Source: Actinacidiphila acidipaludis | GTDB taxonomy: Bacteria > Actinomycetota > Actinomycetes > Streptomycetales > Streptomycetaceae | Length of the DNA: 64,000 nucleotides | Direction: 5' to 3' | Assembly: GCF_019890725.1 (NCBI RefSeq) | Contig: NZ_JAINZZ010000001.1 | Location: forward strand, 248,001 to 312,000 | In this document: positions 17,637-25,588 of the stretch, in pieces | Layout: every line of letters begins with the position of its first letter | Numbering within the stretch: the stretch's first letter is position 1 | Translations under genes and position numbers: made by a program | Notes under the pieces: model-generated | What the model was told of the DNA's origin: nothing | Seen by the model: only the letters and a program-made list of their open reading frames with translations | Databases searched by the model: none

Positions 17637-17719
17637 CGGCTGCTCCCTCGTCCGTACCGACTCGTACCCGACACTACGTTCGCGATCGCGGTGCCGCCGG
17701 TGCCGTTCGTCGCCGCCGG

Positions 17720-17735
17720 AGGGCCGACCGGCCCG
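17720..17735. promoter_or_regulatory. DevR-type palindrome between DUF1918 and pncB
   Basis: AGGGCCGACCGGCCCG has a perfect GGGCCG/CGGCCC core pair around a central AC. It lies about 84 bp upstream of the DUF1918 start and about 180 bp upstream of pncB, so DUF1918 is the better-placed target. Nothing else recognisable lies in this gap. Confidence 0.55.
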
Positions 17736-17916
17736 GCGACGTGCCCCGGACGGCCCCGCGCGCCGAGGGGGATTCGCGGCGACGATGAAGACGACGCGGA
17801 GGACTCAGCCGGGGGCGCGGATCAGCGGACGTACGGGCCGCGTACCGCGCACCGGACCTGCGGTGCCGGGGTTGTCCTCCGCGCCCGGGGTTCCACGCGC
17901 GGCAGGAGCGTCTGAC

Positions 17917-19287
17917 ATGTCGAACGCCCGGACCACGGACCTGTACGAGGTCTCCATGGCGCACGCGTACCTCCGCGAGGGCATGACGGCTCCGGCGACG
18001 TTCAGCGTGTACGTGCGCCGCCTGCCGCCGGCACGGGGGTTCCTCGTCGCGGCGGGCCTGGAGCCGCTGCTGACGATGCTGGCCGCATGGGAGGTGGGTG
18101 CGGACGACGTCCGTGCGTACGCGCGGGCCCTCGGCCGGTCCGCCGCGGACCTGCGGCACCTGAGCGGCCTGCGCTTCGACGGAGACGTGCGGGCCGTCCC
18201 CGAGGGCACCGTGGTGTTCGCGAACGAGCCCCTGCTGGAGGTGACGGCGCCGCTCCCCCAGGCGCAACTCGTCGAGTCGCTCGTGCTGAACCAGCTCTGC
18301 CACCAGACAGCGGTGGCGTCCAAGGCGGCGCGGTGCGTGCTGGCCGCGGCCGGCCGGCCCGTGGTCGACTTCTCGCTGCGGCGTACCCACGGCGTCGAAG
18401 CGGCCATGCAGGCGGCGCGGCTGAGCGCGATGGCGGGGTTCTCGGGAACGAGCAACGTGGCGGCCGCCCAGGCCTACGGCCTTCCCGCGATCGGCACCAT
18501 GGCCCACTCCTACATCGAGGCCTTCGACGACGAAGCAGCCGCGTTCCGGGCCTTCATCGCCGCTCACCCCGGCCCGGTCACGCTCCTGATCGACACCTAC
18601 GACACCGCGGCCGGGGCGGTGACGGCCGCCCGGGTGCTGCGCGAGGCCGGACTCGCGAGGGGATGCGCGGTGCGGCTCGACAGCGGCGACCTCCACCGGC
18701 TCGCCGTCACCGTGCGGGACATCCTCGACAGGCACGGACTGCCGGACGTCGGCATCGTGGCCAGCGGCGGCCTCGACGAGTTCGCCATCGACCGGTTGGT
18801 CCACGAAGGCGCCCCGATCGACGTGTTCGCCGTCGGCACCCGCTTCGGCGTCTCCGAGGACGCCCCCTCACTGGACGCCGCCTACAAGCTGGTGGAGTAC
18901 GACCGGCGCCCGATGATGAAGCTTTCTCCGGGCAAGACCACGCTCCCCGGCGCCAAGCAGGTCTTCCGGGGACACGGCATGCACGACACCGTCGCCCTGT
19001 GGGACGAACCCGGGCCGCTCGGAACCCGCCCGCTGCTGTCCACGGCGATGCTCCGTGGACAGCGCATCGGATCGCCGCGCCCGCTGGACTGGGTGCGGGA
19101 CGAGCTCCGCGCGCAACTGGCCGAACTGCCCGCCGAGGCGACGGGGATCACCGCCCCCACGCCCCCGGAGGCGGCGGTGTCACCTCTGCTGCGTGAACTC
19201 GCGGACACCACTCGGGGGCGGCTCGAAGCACGCATGCGCGCGCCGGACGGCGTGATCCCGACCGGGGCACCGGCCCGCACGGCATGA
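17917..19287 (+). CDS. pncB: nicotinate phosphoribosyltransferase
   Basis: A 456-residue NAPRTase, which converts nicotinate and PRPP to nicotinate mononucleotide for NAD salvage. It opens TTDLYEVSMAHAYL. It has the catalytic-His region DFSLRRTHGVEAAMQAARLSAMAGFSGTSNVAAA, GTMAHSYIEAF, then IDTYDT, RLDSGDL and IVASGGLDEFAI, which contact PRPP. In M. tuberculosis the paralogue PncB2 is induced with the DosR regulon. Its place in this island suggests NAD maintenance during dormancy. The ATG at 17917 has GGCAGGAG upstream. Confidence 0.92.
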   Translation: MSNARTTDLYEVSMAHAYLREGMTAPATFSVYVRRLPPARGFLVAAGLEPLLTMLAAWEVGADDVRAYARALGRSAADLRHLSGLRFDGDVRAVPEGTVVFANEPLLEVTAPLPQAQLVESLVLNQLCHQTAVASKAARCVLAAAGRPVVDFSLRRTHGVEAAMQAARLSAMAGFSGTSNVAAAQAYGLPAIGTMAHSYIEAFDDEAAAFRAFIAAHPGPVTLLIDTYDTAAGAVTAARVLREAGLARGCAVRLDSGDLHRLAVTVRDILDRHGLPDVGIVASGGLDEFAIDRLVHEGAPIDVFAVGTRFGVSEDAPSLDAAYKLVEYDRRPMMKLSPGKTTLPGAKQVFRGHGMHDTVALWDEPGPLGTRPLLSTAMLRGQRIGSPRPLDWVRDELRAQLAELPAEATGITAPTPPEAAVSPLLRELADTTRGRLEARMRAPDGVIPTGAPARTA

Positions 19288-19356
19288 GCCGGCCCGTCAC
19301 CGGCCGCCCTCGCCCCCGGAAGCGGGTGGTGCTCCCCCTCGGCGACGCTCACGGCT

Positions 19357-21324
19357 TCATGAGAGCCGGGTGAGTGCGGCTGCGACGAGGGCCTGCACGC
19401 CGGTGTCGAGGGTGGGCTGGAGCACGGGGGCGAAGCGGGGGTTGTGGTTGACCGGGATGTCCTGCGCCACCGTGCCGCGTCGGTGGGCGGCCCGGTAGGT
19501 GTCCGGGTCGACGCAGCCGAGGGCCCAGTAGGTGTAGGGGATGCCGAAGGCGTCAGGGATGCGGCTGAAGTCCTCGCTGGCGCTCTGCAGGTCGATCGTG
19601 ACCGCCCGTTCGCCGAAGGCGGTGGCGAAGGCCGCGGCGACCTCGGCGGTCACGTCGGCGTCGTTGACGGTGGGCGGGAAGCGGGTGCCCTCCTGGATGT
19701 CGGGCCCCCGGGTCGCCCCGGAGGCGTCGCACTCGGCCGTGACGATGCGCCGCACCGCGGCCAGGACGTCCCGCCGTGTGCTCTCGTCGTAGGTGCGCAC
19801 GTTCACCAGCAGCTCGGCCGACTCCGGGATGACATTGCCGCTGGTGCCCGCCCGCACGGACCCCACGGTGAGGACCGCCGGATCGGTGGCGGCCAGTCCA
19901 CGCGAGACGATCGTCTGGAGACGGACGACGATCATCGACGCCATCACCACCGGGTCGATCGCGGCCTGGGGCGCCGAGCCGTGCGCGCCCCTGCCGTGAA
20001 CGGTGATGGTGATGTTGTCCGCCGCGGAGAGGAAGGACCCGCCGCGCGTTCCGACCTGTCCGGCGGGATACGGGAGAACGTGCTGGGCGTAGGCGACGTC
20101 GGGGTGGGGGACGCGGTCGGCGAGTCCGTCGGAGAGCATCCGGTCGGCGCCGTCGCCGGGCTCTTCGGCCGGCTGGAAGAGGGTGAGCAGGGTGCCCCGC
20201 CACGACTTCCGGGCCTCAGCCATCAGACGGGCGGCTCCCAGCAGGCAGGTGACATGCATGTCGTGCCCGCAGGCGTGGGCCACGGGGACCTGGTGGCCGG
20301 AGGCGTCCGTGGCGCTCGCCGTGCTCGCGTACGGCAGACCCGTCTCCTCGCGGACCGGCAGAGCGTCCATGTCGGCGCGCAGCAGGACCGTCGGCCCCTC
20401 GCCGTTGACGAGGACGCCGACCACGCCGGTACCGCCGATCCCGTCGTGCACCTGGTAACCGTCGTCCCTGAGCCGTTGGGCCACGCGGGCCGCCGTCCGG
20501 TGCTCCTGATGGCCGAGTTCGGGGTGGGCGTGCAGATCCCGGTAGAAGTCCTGCAGTTCGGACCGGATCTCGTCGAGCCCGGCCACGACCGCGTCGAAGG
20601 AGTCGTCGCCGGTCATGCCTGTGTGCTCCTCGTCCTCGGTGGGTGGTTGCCGAGGCCTCGGTCCGCGGCCTCGGATCGTCTCCGGCCGCCAGTCACGGCT
20701 CACCGGCAGCCGCCAGCCCCTGCGGACCGCGGCCAGCCGCAGCGCGGCGCCGACGAGGATCCCGGCCACGATCCCGATGGTGGGTGCCCCGAGCCGGCTG
20801 CAGAGGACCATCACCGCGCTCACGGCCATCGCGACGGTCGCGTACAGGGGGGTACGGCCGAAGACGGTCGGAGTGCGGGCCAGCAGCAGGTCCCGGATGG
20901 CCCCGCCGCCGACGGCGGTGATCGTGCCCAGCAGCACTGCCGGGAGCCAGCCGAGCCCCACGGCGAGCGTCTTCTGCGCACCCGCGACGGCCCAGACGCT
21001 GAGGGCGAGGGCGTCCAGCAGGTTGAAGGTCCAGCCGGAGGTGTGCCGGCTCACGTCGGCCAGGAACGCCAGCAGCGTGCCGCCCGTGGCGACCGCGATG
21101 TACGTGTAGTCGGTCAGCGCCACCGGGGTGCCGTGCTGCAGCAGTGTGTCGCGGAGGATGCCACCGCCGAGGCCGGCCACGATGCCGATGACCAGGAAGC
21201 CGAACAGGTCCAGGCGTTTGGCCCGTGCCAGCACTCCGCCGACGACGGCGCTGGCGAAGACCCCGCTCAGGTCGAGGACCCGGGTCACCTCGTTCACGTT
21301 CTCCGGCGACAACGAGCCGCTCAC
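19357..21324 (-). CDS. TRIC-family channel fused to M20 amidohydrolase
   Basis: One uninterrupted 655-codon frame with two unrelated parts. Residues about 1-212 are a UPF0126/TRIC-type membrane protein with two repeats of about three helices and glycine motifs (GIVAGLGGGILRDTLLQ and TAVGGGAIRDLLLARTP). A 24-residue linker follows. Residues 237-655 are an M20D amidohydrolase/N-acyl-amino-acid deacylase with metal ligands in HAHPELGHQE, RADMDALP, AHACGHDMH, LFQPAEEPGDGA and SASEDFS. An internal ATG at 20616 is preceded by GAGGAG about ten bases upstream, so the amidohydrolase (419 residues) could also be translated alone. No stop codon separates the parts. Either a true fusion or a lost stop/indel explains it. 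Confidence 0.8.
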   Translation of the reverse strand: MSGSLSPENVNEVTRVLDLSGVFASAVVGGVLARAKRLDLFGFLVIGIVAGLGGGILRDTLLQHGTPVALTDYTYIAVATGGTLLAFLADVSRHTSGWTFNLLDALALSVWAVAGAQKTLAVGLGWLPAVLLGTITAVGGGAIRDLLLARTPTVFGRTPLYATVAMAVSAVMVLCSRLGAPTIGIVAGILVGAALRLAAVRRGWRLPVSRDWRPETIRGRGPRPRQPPTEDEEHTGMTGDDSFDAVVAGLDEIRSELQDFYRDLHAHPELGHQEHRTAARVAQRLRDDGYQVHDGIGGTGVVGVLVNGEGPTVLLRADMDALPVREETGLPYASTASATDASGHQVPVAHACGHDMHVTCLLGAARLMAEARKSWRGTLLTLFQPAEEPGDGADRMLSDGLADRVPHPDVAYAQHVLPYPAGQVGTRGGSFLSAADNITITVHGRGAHGSAPQAAIDPVVMASMIVVRLQTIVSRGLAATDPAVLTVGSVRAGTSGNVIPESAELLVNVRTYDESTRRDVLAAVRRIVTAECDASGATRGPDIQEGTRFPPTVNDADVTAEVAAAFATAFGERAVTIDLQSASEDFSRIPDAFGIPYTYWALGCVDPDTYRAAHRRGTVAQDIPVNHNPRFAPVLQPTLDTGVQALVAAALTRLS

Positions 21325-21327
21325 GCA

Positions 21328-22119
21328 TCAGCACCTGCCTTCCCTGCCTTCCAGTGTGCTCGCGCGCGTTGACCGGCCTGCCGAGCGCCGGTGGCAGGGT
21401 GGGGTGCCGGAACGGTCCCTGGCGGCGCCGCCTCGGGCTCCGGGCGGGACCCGCGGCCGAGGGCATGCGCCCACCGTCACGGCAGGATCGCGACGGCGCT
21501 GGACCAGTTCCAGCCCGAGCCGCTCCTGGGACGCCATGTGCAGCAGCTGGAAGCCCTCCAGCTCGCGGGCCCAGTGCAGCGGCCCGACGTCCAGGGGACG
21601 CATTCCTCCGGAGGACACCAGGTCGGACACGGTCCGCCGTGCCGTGTCGTCGTCCCCGGCGATGAAGACGTCCAACGGCCGGCCGGCCACCTCTCCCTCG
21701 GCGAGGGTGCCGGCGAGGGTGGTGTTGAAGGCCTTGACGACCCGGCTCTCGGGCACGGCGGCGGCGATCTGCTCGGCGGCCGAGGTTCCCGGCGGTACGA
21801 CCAGCGAGTCGAAGGTGGTGAAGTCGACCGGGTTGCAGATGTCGACGACCGTCCTGCCCGCCAGCCCACCGGCCCACGCGGCGGCGACGTCACGTCCCGC
21901 CGGGTAGGGCACGGCCAGGACGACGAGGTCGGCGTCGGCCGCGGCGTCGGCGCCGACCGCCGTCACGTCCGCTCCGGACACGACCCGGCTCAGATCGGAG
22001 GCGAGATCGCGCGCCTTGGTCTCCGTGCGGTCGTGCACCCGGACGGAGTGTCCGCCCACCAGCGCCCGGGTGCCGATGCCCCGGGCCATGTTCCCGGCAC
22101 CGACGATGGTGACGATCAT
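21328..22119 (-). CDS. NADPH:F420 oxidoreductase-like protein, C-terminus frameshifted
   Basis: A 263-residue frame. Its first 200 residues match the F420-dependent NADP oxidoreductase family: a Rossmann start MIVTIVGAGNMARGIG, then VVDICNPVDFTTFD, VVKAFNTTLAGTL and LDVFIAGDDDTARRTV, ending with ELEGFQLLHMASQERLG. The family normally ends about ten residues later. Here the family-like ending NWSSAVAILP followed by TGA at 21477-21479 lies in another frame, reached by dropping one base near 21508-21513. The annotated frame instead runs 50 residues of low-complexity sequence to 21328. The Rossmann domain is intact, so activity may be retained. The ATG at 22119 has GAGGAG upstream. Confidence 0.8.
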   Translation of the reverse strand: MIVTIVGAGNMARGIGTRALVGGHSVRVHDRTETKARDLASDLSRVVSGADVTAVGADAAADADLVVLAVPYPAGRDVAAAWAGGLAGRTVVDICNPVDFTTFDSLVVPPGTSAAEQIAAAVPESRVVKAFNTTLAGTLAEGEVAGRPLDVFIAGDDDTARRTVSDLVSSGGMRPLDVGPLHWARELEGFQLLHMASQERLGLELVQRRRDPAVTVGACPRPRVPPGARGGAARDRSGTPPCHRRSAGRSTRASTLEGREGRC

Positions 22120-22315
22120 GGGCTGCTCCTCGACGGACGTCACGTGGCGTCCACTCTCACTTTCCCGGCGGGCCGCTGCCACCGGGCGGCACGCTTTCGG
22201 CTGACGCCGCGCCTGCGGGTGGCCGAGCGCGTGGACGCCCGCCGCCCCGTGGCGGAGCGCCGGAACACGGCGCACGGGTACGGCCCGGGACCCGGGGCCT
22301 GATGACCCGTGCGGC

Positions 22316-22331
22316 AGGGCCGGTCGGACCC
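22316..22331. promoter_or_regulatory. DevR-type palindrome upstream of two divergent genes
   Basis: AGGGCCGGTCGGACCC, with one mismatched outer pair plus end mismatches. It lies in the 316-bp gap between the F420-reductase-like gene (start 22119, minus) and the flippase-like gene (start 22436, plus). It is about 105 bp from the latter. The rest of the gap holds only GC-rich sequence with no gene that I can support. Confidence 0.45.
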
Positions 22332-22435
22332 GGGCCCGGCGGGCCGGTTGTCGGCACCCTGGAGAGGGAGGGCCCAGCGGCCTCCGACGGCTCCGCGTGC
22401 CGGGCCCGGCCGCCCGGGTCCGAGAGGCCGGCCGG

Positions 22436-23536
22436 GTGAACCGGGGCCGATCGCGACGCAGGACTGAGGAGCTGCCCGGGATCGTGCGCGACCACAGCGG
22501 AGGCGGCCACAGCCGCGAGGGCCCGGCGGACCGGGACGCGGGCTCGTCGCGATGGCCGCGGCGCATCTGGTGGGTCGTCGCGGGTGCCGTTCTGGCCGGC
22601 GTGACCGCTGCCGCGGTGGTGCGCAGGAGTGAGGTCGCCGGAGCCCTGCGGCTGGTCGCACACGTCGACCCGCTCCCGCTGGCCGCGGCGGCCGCATGTC
22701 AGGCGGCGTCGCTGCTGTGTTTCGCCGGAGTGTGGCGCTGGCTGCTCGACGCCGGCGGAGCACGCTGGCCGCTGCGCAGGGTCGCGGCTCTGACCTTGGG
22801 CGGGAACGCGGTCTCCGGGGCACTTCCCGGCGGTGCGGTGCTGGCGACCGCGTGGGCGTACCGGCAGTTGCGGCGCCGCGGGATCGACACGACGCTGGCG
22901 GCCGCCGTCCTGGCCGTCGCGGGCGCCCTGTCCGGCTTGGGTCTCGGCGTGATCGGCGCCGTGGCCCTCATAGCGTCGGGCCCGTCGCCCCGGGCCGTCG
23001 TGGTGTGGACGATGGTCGTGCTGCTCATCGTCCTCGTCTCGGCGGCCTGCTTCGTCGTGCTGGTCCGCCGGTCGGACACGGTACGACGGGGCCTGCGACG
23101 GGTCTGGGCCGCGGCCACCCGGCGTTCCGTCCGGGCACGCGACCTCGGGACCCTGGCGGGCAGGATCGCCGAGCAGGCCTGGAACCTGAAACCCGGTCTG
23201 CGCCCGTGGCTCTCGCCTGCGGCACAGGCCCTGTTCAACTGGGTCTTCGACCTGGCCTGTCTCGTCCTGTGCCTGCGCGCGCTGAACATCACCGTTCCCT
23301 GGCCGGGGGTGCTCGGCGCCTATGTCCTCACTCAGATCCCGGCGTCCCTGCGGCTGACGCCGGGGAACATCGGAGTCGTCGAGGCCGGACTGGCCGCCCT
23401 GCTGGCGGCCTACGGCGTGCCGTCGTCCCAGGCGCTGGCCGGCGCGCTGCTGTACCGCGCCGTCAGCTACTGGGCGGTGCAGCCGATCGGCTGGTGCTGC
23501 TGCGCCGCCGTGACGCTTCGCGGCAGGCGCGCGTGA
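22436..23536 (+). CDS. integral membrane protein, LPG-synthase/flippase-like (UPF0104)
   Basis: A 366-residue polytopic protein of the lysylphosphatidylglycerol-synthase transmembrane (UPF0104/YbhN) family. It has about eight helices and the conserved GGNAVSGALPGGAVLATAWAYR near the middle and RLTPGNIGVVEAGLAALLAAYG toward the end. It lacks the soluble aminoacyl-transferase domain of MprF, so a lipid-flipping role is more likely than lipid aminoacylation. I chose the GTG at 22436 because GAGAGG lies upstream; the frame opens at 22397. It precedes the cardiolipin-synthase-like gene by 54 bp, suggesting a membrane-lipid operon. Confidence 0.8.
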   Translation: MNRGRSRRRTEELPGIVRDHSGGGHSREGPADRDAGSSRWPRRIWWVVAGAVLAGVTAAAVVRRSEVAGALRLVAHVDPLPLAAAAACQAASLLCFAGVWRWLLDAGGARWPLRRVAALTLGGNAVSGALPGGAVLATAWAYRQLRRRGIDTTLAAAVLAVAGALSGLGLGVIGAVALIASGPSPRAVVVWTMVVLLIVLVSAACFVVLVRRSDTVRRGLRRVWAAATRRSVRARDLGTLAGRIAEQAWNLKPGLRPWLSPAAQALFNWVFDLACLVLCLRALNITVPWPGVLGAYVLTQIPASLRLTPGNIGVVEAGLAALLAAYGVPSSQALAGALLYRAVSYWAVQPIGWCCCAAVTLRGRRA

Positions 23537-23590
23537 GGACCGCCGCCGCCGCGAGGTCTCGATCCGCGGGTCGGGGGCAGCCGCAACGAT

Positions 23591-24898
23591 GTGACGACCC
23601 AGCCGAAGCATGCGCAGCGACCCGACGCAGCCGCCGATGTGGCCATCTCCACCGACGTCGGTACCGCCACCGACGTGAACACCGCCCCCGACGTGGCCCT
23701 CACCAGCCCGAACACCTCCGGACCGAACACCTCCGGCCGGAACGAGGCCCGCAAGCAGCGGATGCGGCGGCGGCTGGAGCGGCTGATCGGCGTCGCCGCC
23801 ACCGAGGGCAACGCCCTGCGCCCCCTGCGCAACGGTGACCGGATCTTCCCGGTCATGCTCGACGCGGTCCGCGGCGCCCGGCACACCGTGGACATGATGA
23901 CCTTCGTCTACTGGCGCGGCCAGGTCGCGCGGGACTTCGCCGGCGCGCTCGCCGACCGGGCCCGCGCGGGCGTCCGGGTGCGCCTGCTGCTCGACGGATT
24001 CGGCGCCCGGGAGATCGAGCAGGACCTGCTGGACATGATGGACGCCGCCGGCGTCCAGGTGGTGTGGTTCCGCAAACCCCTGTGGCTGTCGCCGTTCAAG
24101 CAGAACCACCGCTGCCACCGCAAGGCGCTCATCGTCGACGAGCACATCGCGTTCACCGGTGGCGTGGGCATAGCCGAGGAGTGGTGCGGGGACGCACGAA
24201 GCCCCGAGGAGTGGCGGGACACCCACATCGAGGTCCGCGGGCCCGCCGTCGACGGTATCGCCGCGGCGTTCGCCCAGAACTGGGCGGAGTGTCACGACGA
24301 GCTGTACGACGAACGCGACCGCTTCACCGAGCAGCCGCAGCCCGGAACGTCGACCGTCCAGGTCGTCCGCGGCTCGGCCAGCCTCGGATGGCAGGACATG
24401 CAGACCCTGCTGCGGGTCGTCATCACCTCGGCCGAGGAGCGGCTGCGGCTGTCCACGGCGTACTTCGCGCCCGACGCGTTCTTCGTCGGGCTCCTGTGCG
24501 CCGCGGCCGAGCGCGGCGTCCGCGTGGAGATCCTGCTCCCCGGCCCGTACACCGATCAGCGGGCCTGCCAGCTCGCCGGCCAGCACCACTACGCCGCGCT
24601 GCTCCGTGCCGGGGTGAGCATCCGGCAGTACCAGCCCACGATGCTGCACACGAAGATCGTCACGGTGGACGGCGTGACCTCGCTCGTCGGCTCCAGCAAC
24701 TTCAACCGCCGCTCCATGGACCACGACGAGGAGGTCATGCTGGCGGTCCTCGACGAACGGCTGACCGCCGAGCTCGACGCCGACTTCGACGAGGACCTGC
24801 GGCACAGCGTGGCGATCGACCCGGTCCGCTGGCGCCACCGTCCGGCGCTGCAGCGTCTGAAGGAGGCGGCGGTCCGGCCGTTCCGCCGCTTCCTGTGA
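23591..24898 (+). CDS. phospholipase D-superfamily (cardiolipin synthase-like) protein
   Basis: A 435-residue protein with two HKD-type motifs: HRKALIVDEHIAFTGGVG at about residue 175 and HTKIVTVDGVTSLVGSSNFNRRS at about residue 352. This is the catalytic pair of the PLD superfamily. It resembles cardiolipin synthases but lacks N-terminal transmembrane helices. Instead the first 50 residues are low-complexity with short repeats (TDVGTATDVNTAPDV and NTSGPNTSG). It starts at a GTG and probably acts at the membrane with the flippase-like protein upstream. Confidence 0.85.
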   Translation: MTTQPKHAQRPDAAADVAISTDVGTATDVNTAPDVALTSPNTSGPNTSGRNEARKQRMRRRLERLIGVAATEGNALRPLRNGDRIFPVMLDAVRGARHTVDMMTFVYWRGQVARDFAGALADRARAGVRVRLLLDGFGAREIEQDLLDMMDAAGVQVVWFRKPLWLSPFKQNHRCHRKALIVDEHIAFTGGVGIAEEWCGDARSPEEWRDTHIEVRGPAVDGIAAAFAQNWAECHDELYDERDRFTEQPQPGTSTVQVVRGSASLGWQDMQTLLRVVITSAEERLRLSTAYFAPDAFFVGLLCAAAERGVRVEILLPGPYTDQRACQLAGQHHYAALLRAGVSIRQYQPTMLHTKIVTVDGVTSLVGSSNFNRRSMDHDEEVMLAVLDERLTAELDADFDEDLRHSVAIDPVRWRHRPALQRLKEAAVRPFRRFL

Positions 24899-24928
24899 GG
24901 GGCCCGCCGTCCCGGGGCAGGCCCCCTC
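24897..24928. terminator. bidirectional hairpin
   Basis: GAGGGGCC at 24897 pairs with GGCCCCCTC ending at 24928, one bulge aside. It lies exactly between the convergent stops of the PLD gene and the amidase gene. Confidence 0.6.
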
Positions 24929-25588
24929 TCACCTCGTGGCGCTCGCCTTGCGGACCAGCTCGAGGTAGCGGTCCCAGTCCCAGTTGGCTCCGGGGTCCGT
25001 GTGCGTGACGCCGGGCACCTCGTGGTGGCCCAGGATGTGAGTACGGCTCAGCGGGATCGCGTGACGCGCGCACACGTCCGCGGTGAGGGCCGCGGACGCG
25101 GCGTACATCTCCTCGGTGAACCAGGCGTCGGAGTCGACCCAGCCCTCGTGCGTGATGCCGATGCTGCGGTCGTCGTAGTCCGGACGGCCGGTGTGCCAGG
25201 CGATGTCCTTCTCCCTGACGCACTGCCCGATGCGGCCGTCCGCCGAGCGGACCAGGTAGTGGGCCGAGGTCTTCCGGCCGGGGTCGCGGAAGACCGCGAC
25301 GGCGTCGTCGAAGGTCGCCTGCGTCACATGGATGACCACGTACCCGACCGGACCGCTGTCCGGGCGCCGCGCGGCGCGGTAGCAGGCCGGGTCGGCGGGC
25401 AGCCACTGCGCGCCCGGGTGGTCGACGGCCGCGGGCGGCGCGGCGGCGCCGGCCGCGGATGCGGTCGCGGCGCCCGCCGCCGTGGTGACCGCGGTGGCCA
25501 GGGTGACGGCGGCGGCGCCCCGCAGGACCGCGCGGCGTGACGGCGGGAGCTGACCGCCGCCGTCGCCGTGGTGGGCTGGTCCGGTCAT
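24929..25588 (-). CDS. secreted N-acetylmuramoyl-L-alanine amidase
   Basis: A 219-residue enzyme with a Tat signal (SRRAVLRG followed by an Ala-rich hydrophobic stretch, about residues 17-50) and an Amidase_2 domain (about 75-210). The zinc ligands appear as VVIHVTQ near the start and HILGHHEVPGVTHTDPGANWDWDRYLELV at the end. SAHYLV, IAWHTG and SIGITHEGW are the usual internal blocks. It cleaves the lactyl-amide bond of peptidoglycan, for self or competitor cell walls. Its ATG overlaps the sulfatase stop as ATGA, so it is translated from the same message as the sulfatase. Confidence 0.88.
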   Translation of the reverse strand: MTGPAHHGDGGGQLPPSRRAVLRGAAAVTLATAVTTAAGAATASAAGAAAPPAAVDHPGAQWLPADPACYRAARRPDSGPVGYVVIHVTQATFDDAVAVFRDPGRKTSAHYLVRSADGRIGQCVREKDIAWHTGRPDYDDRSIGITHEGWVDSDAWFTEEMYAASAALTADVCARHAIPLSRTHILGHHEVPGVTHTDPGANWDWDRYLELVRKASATR

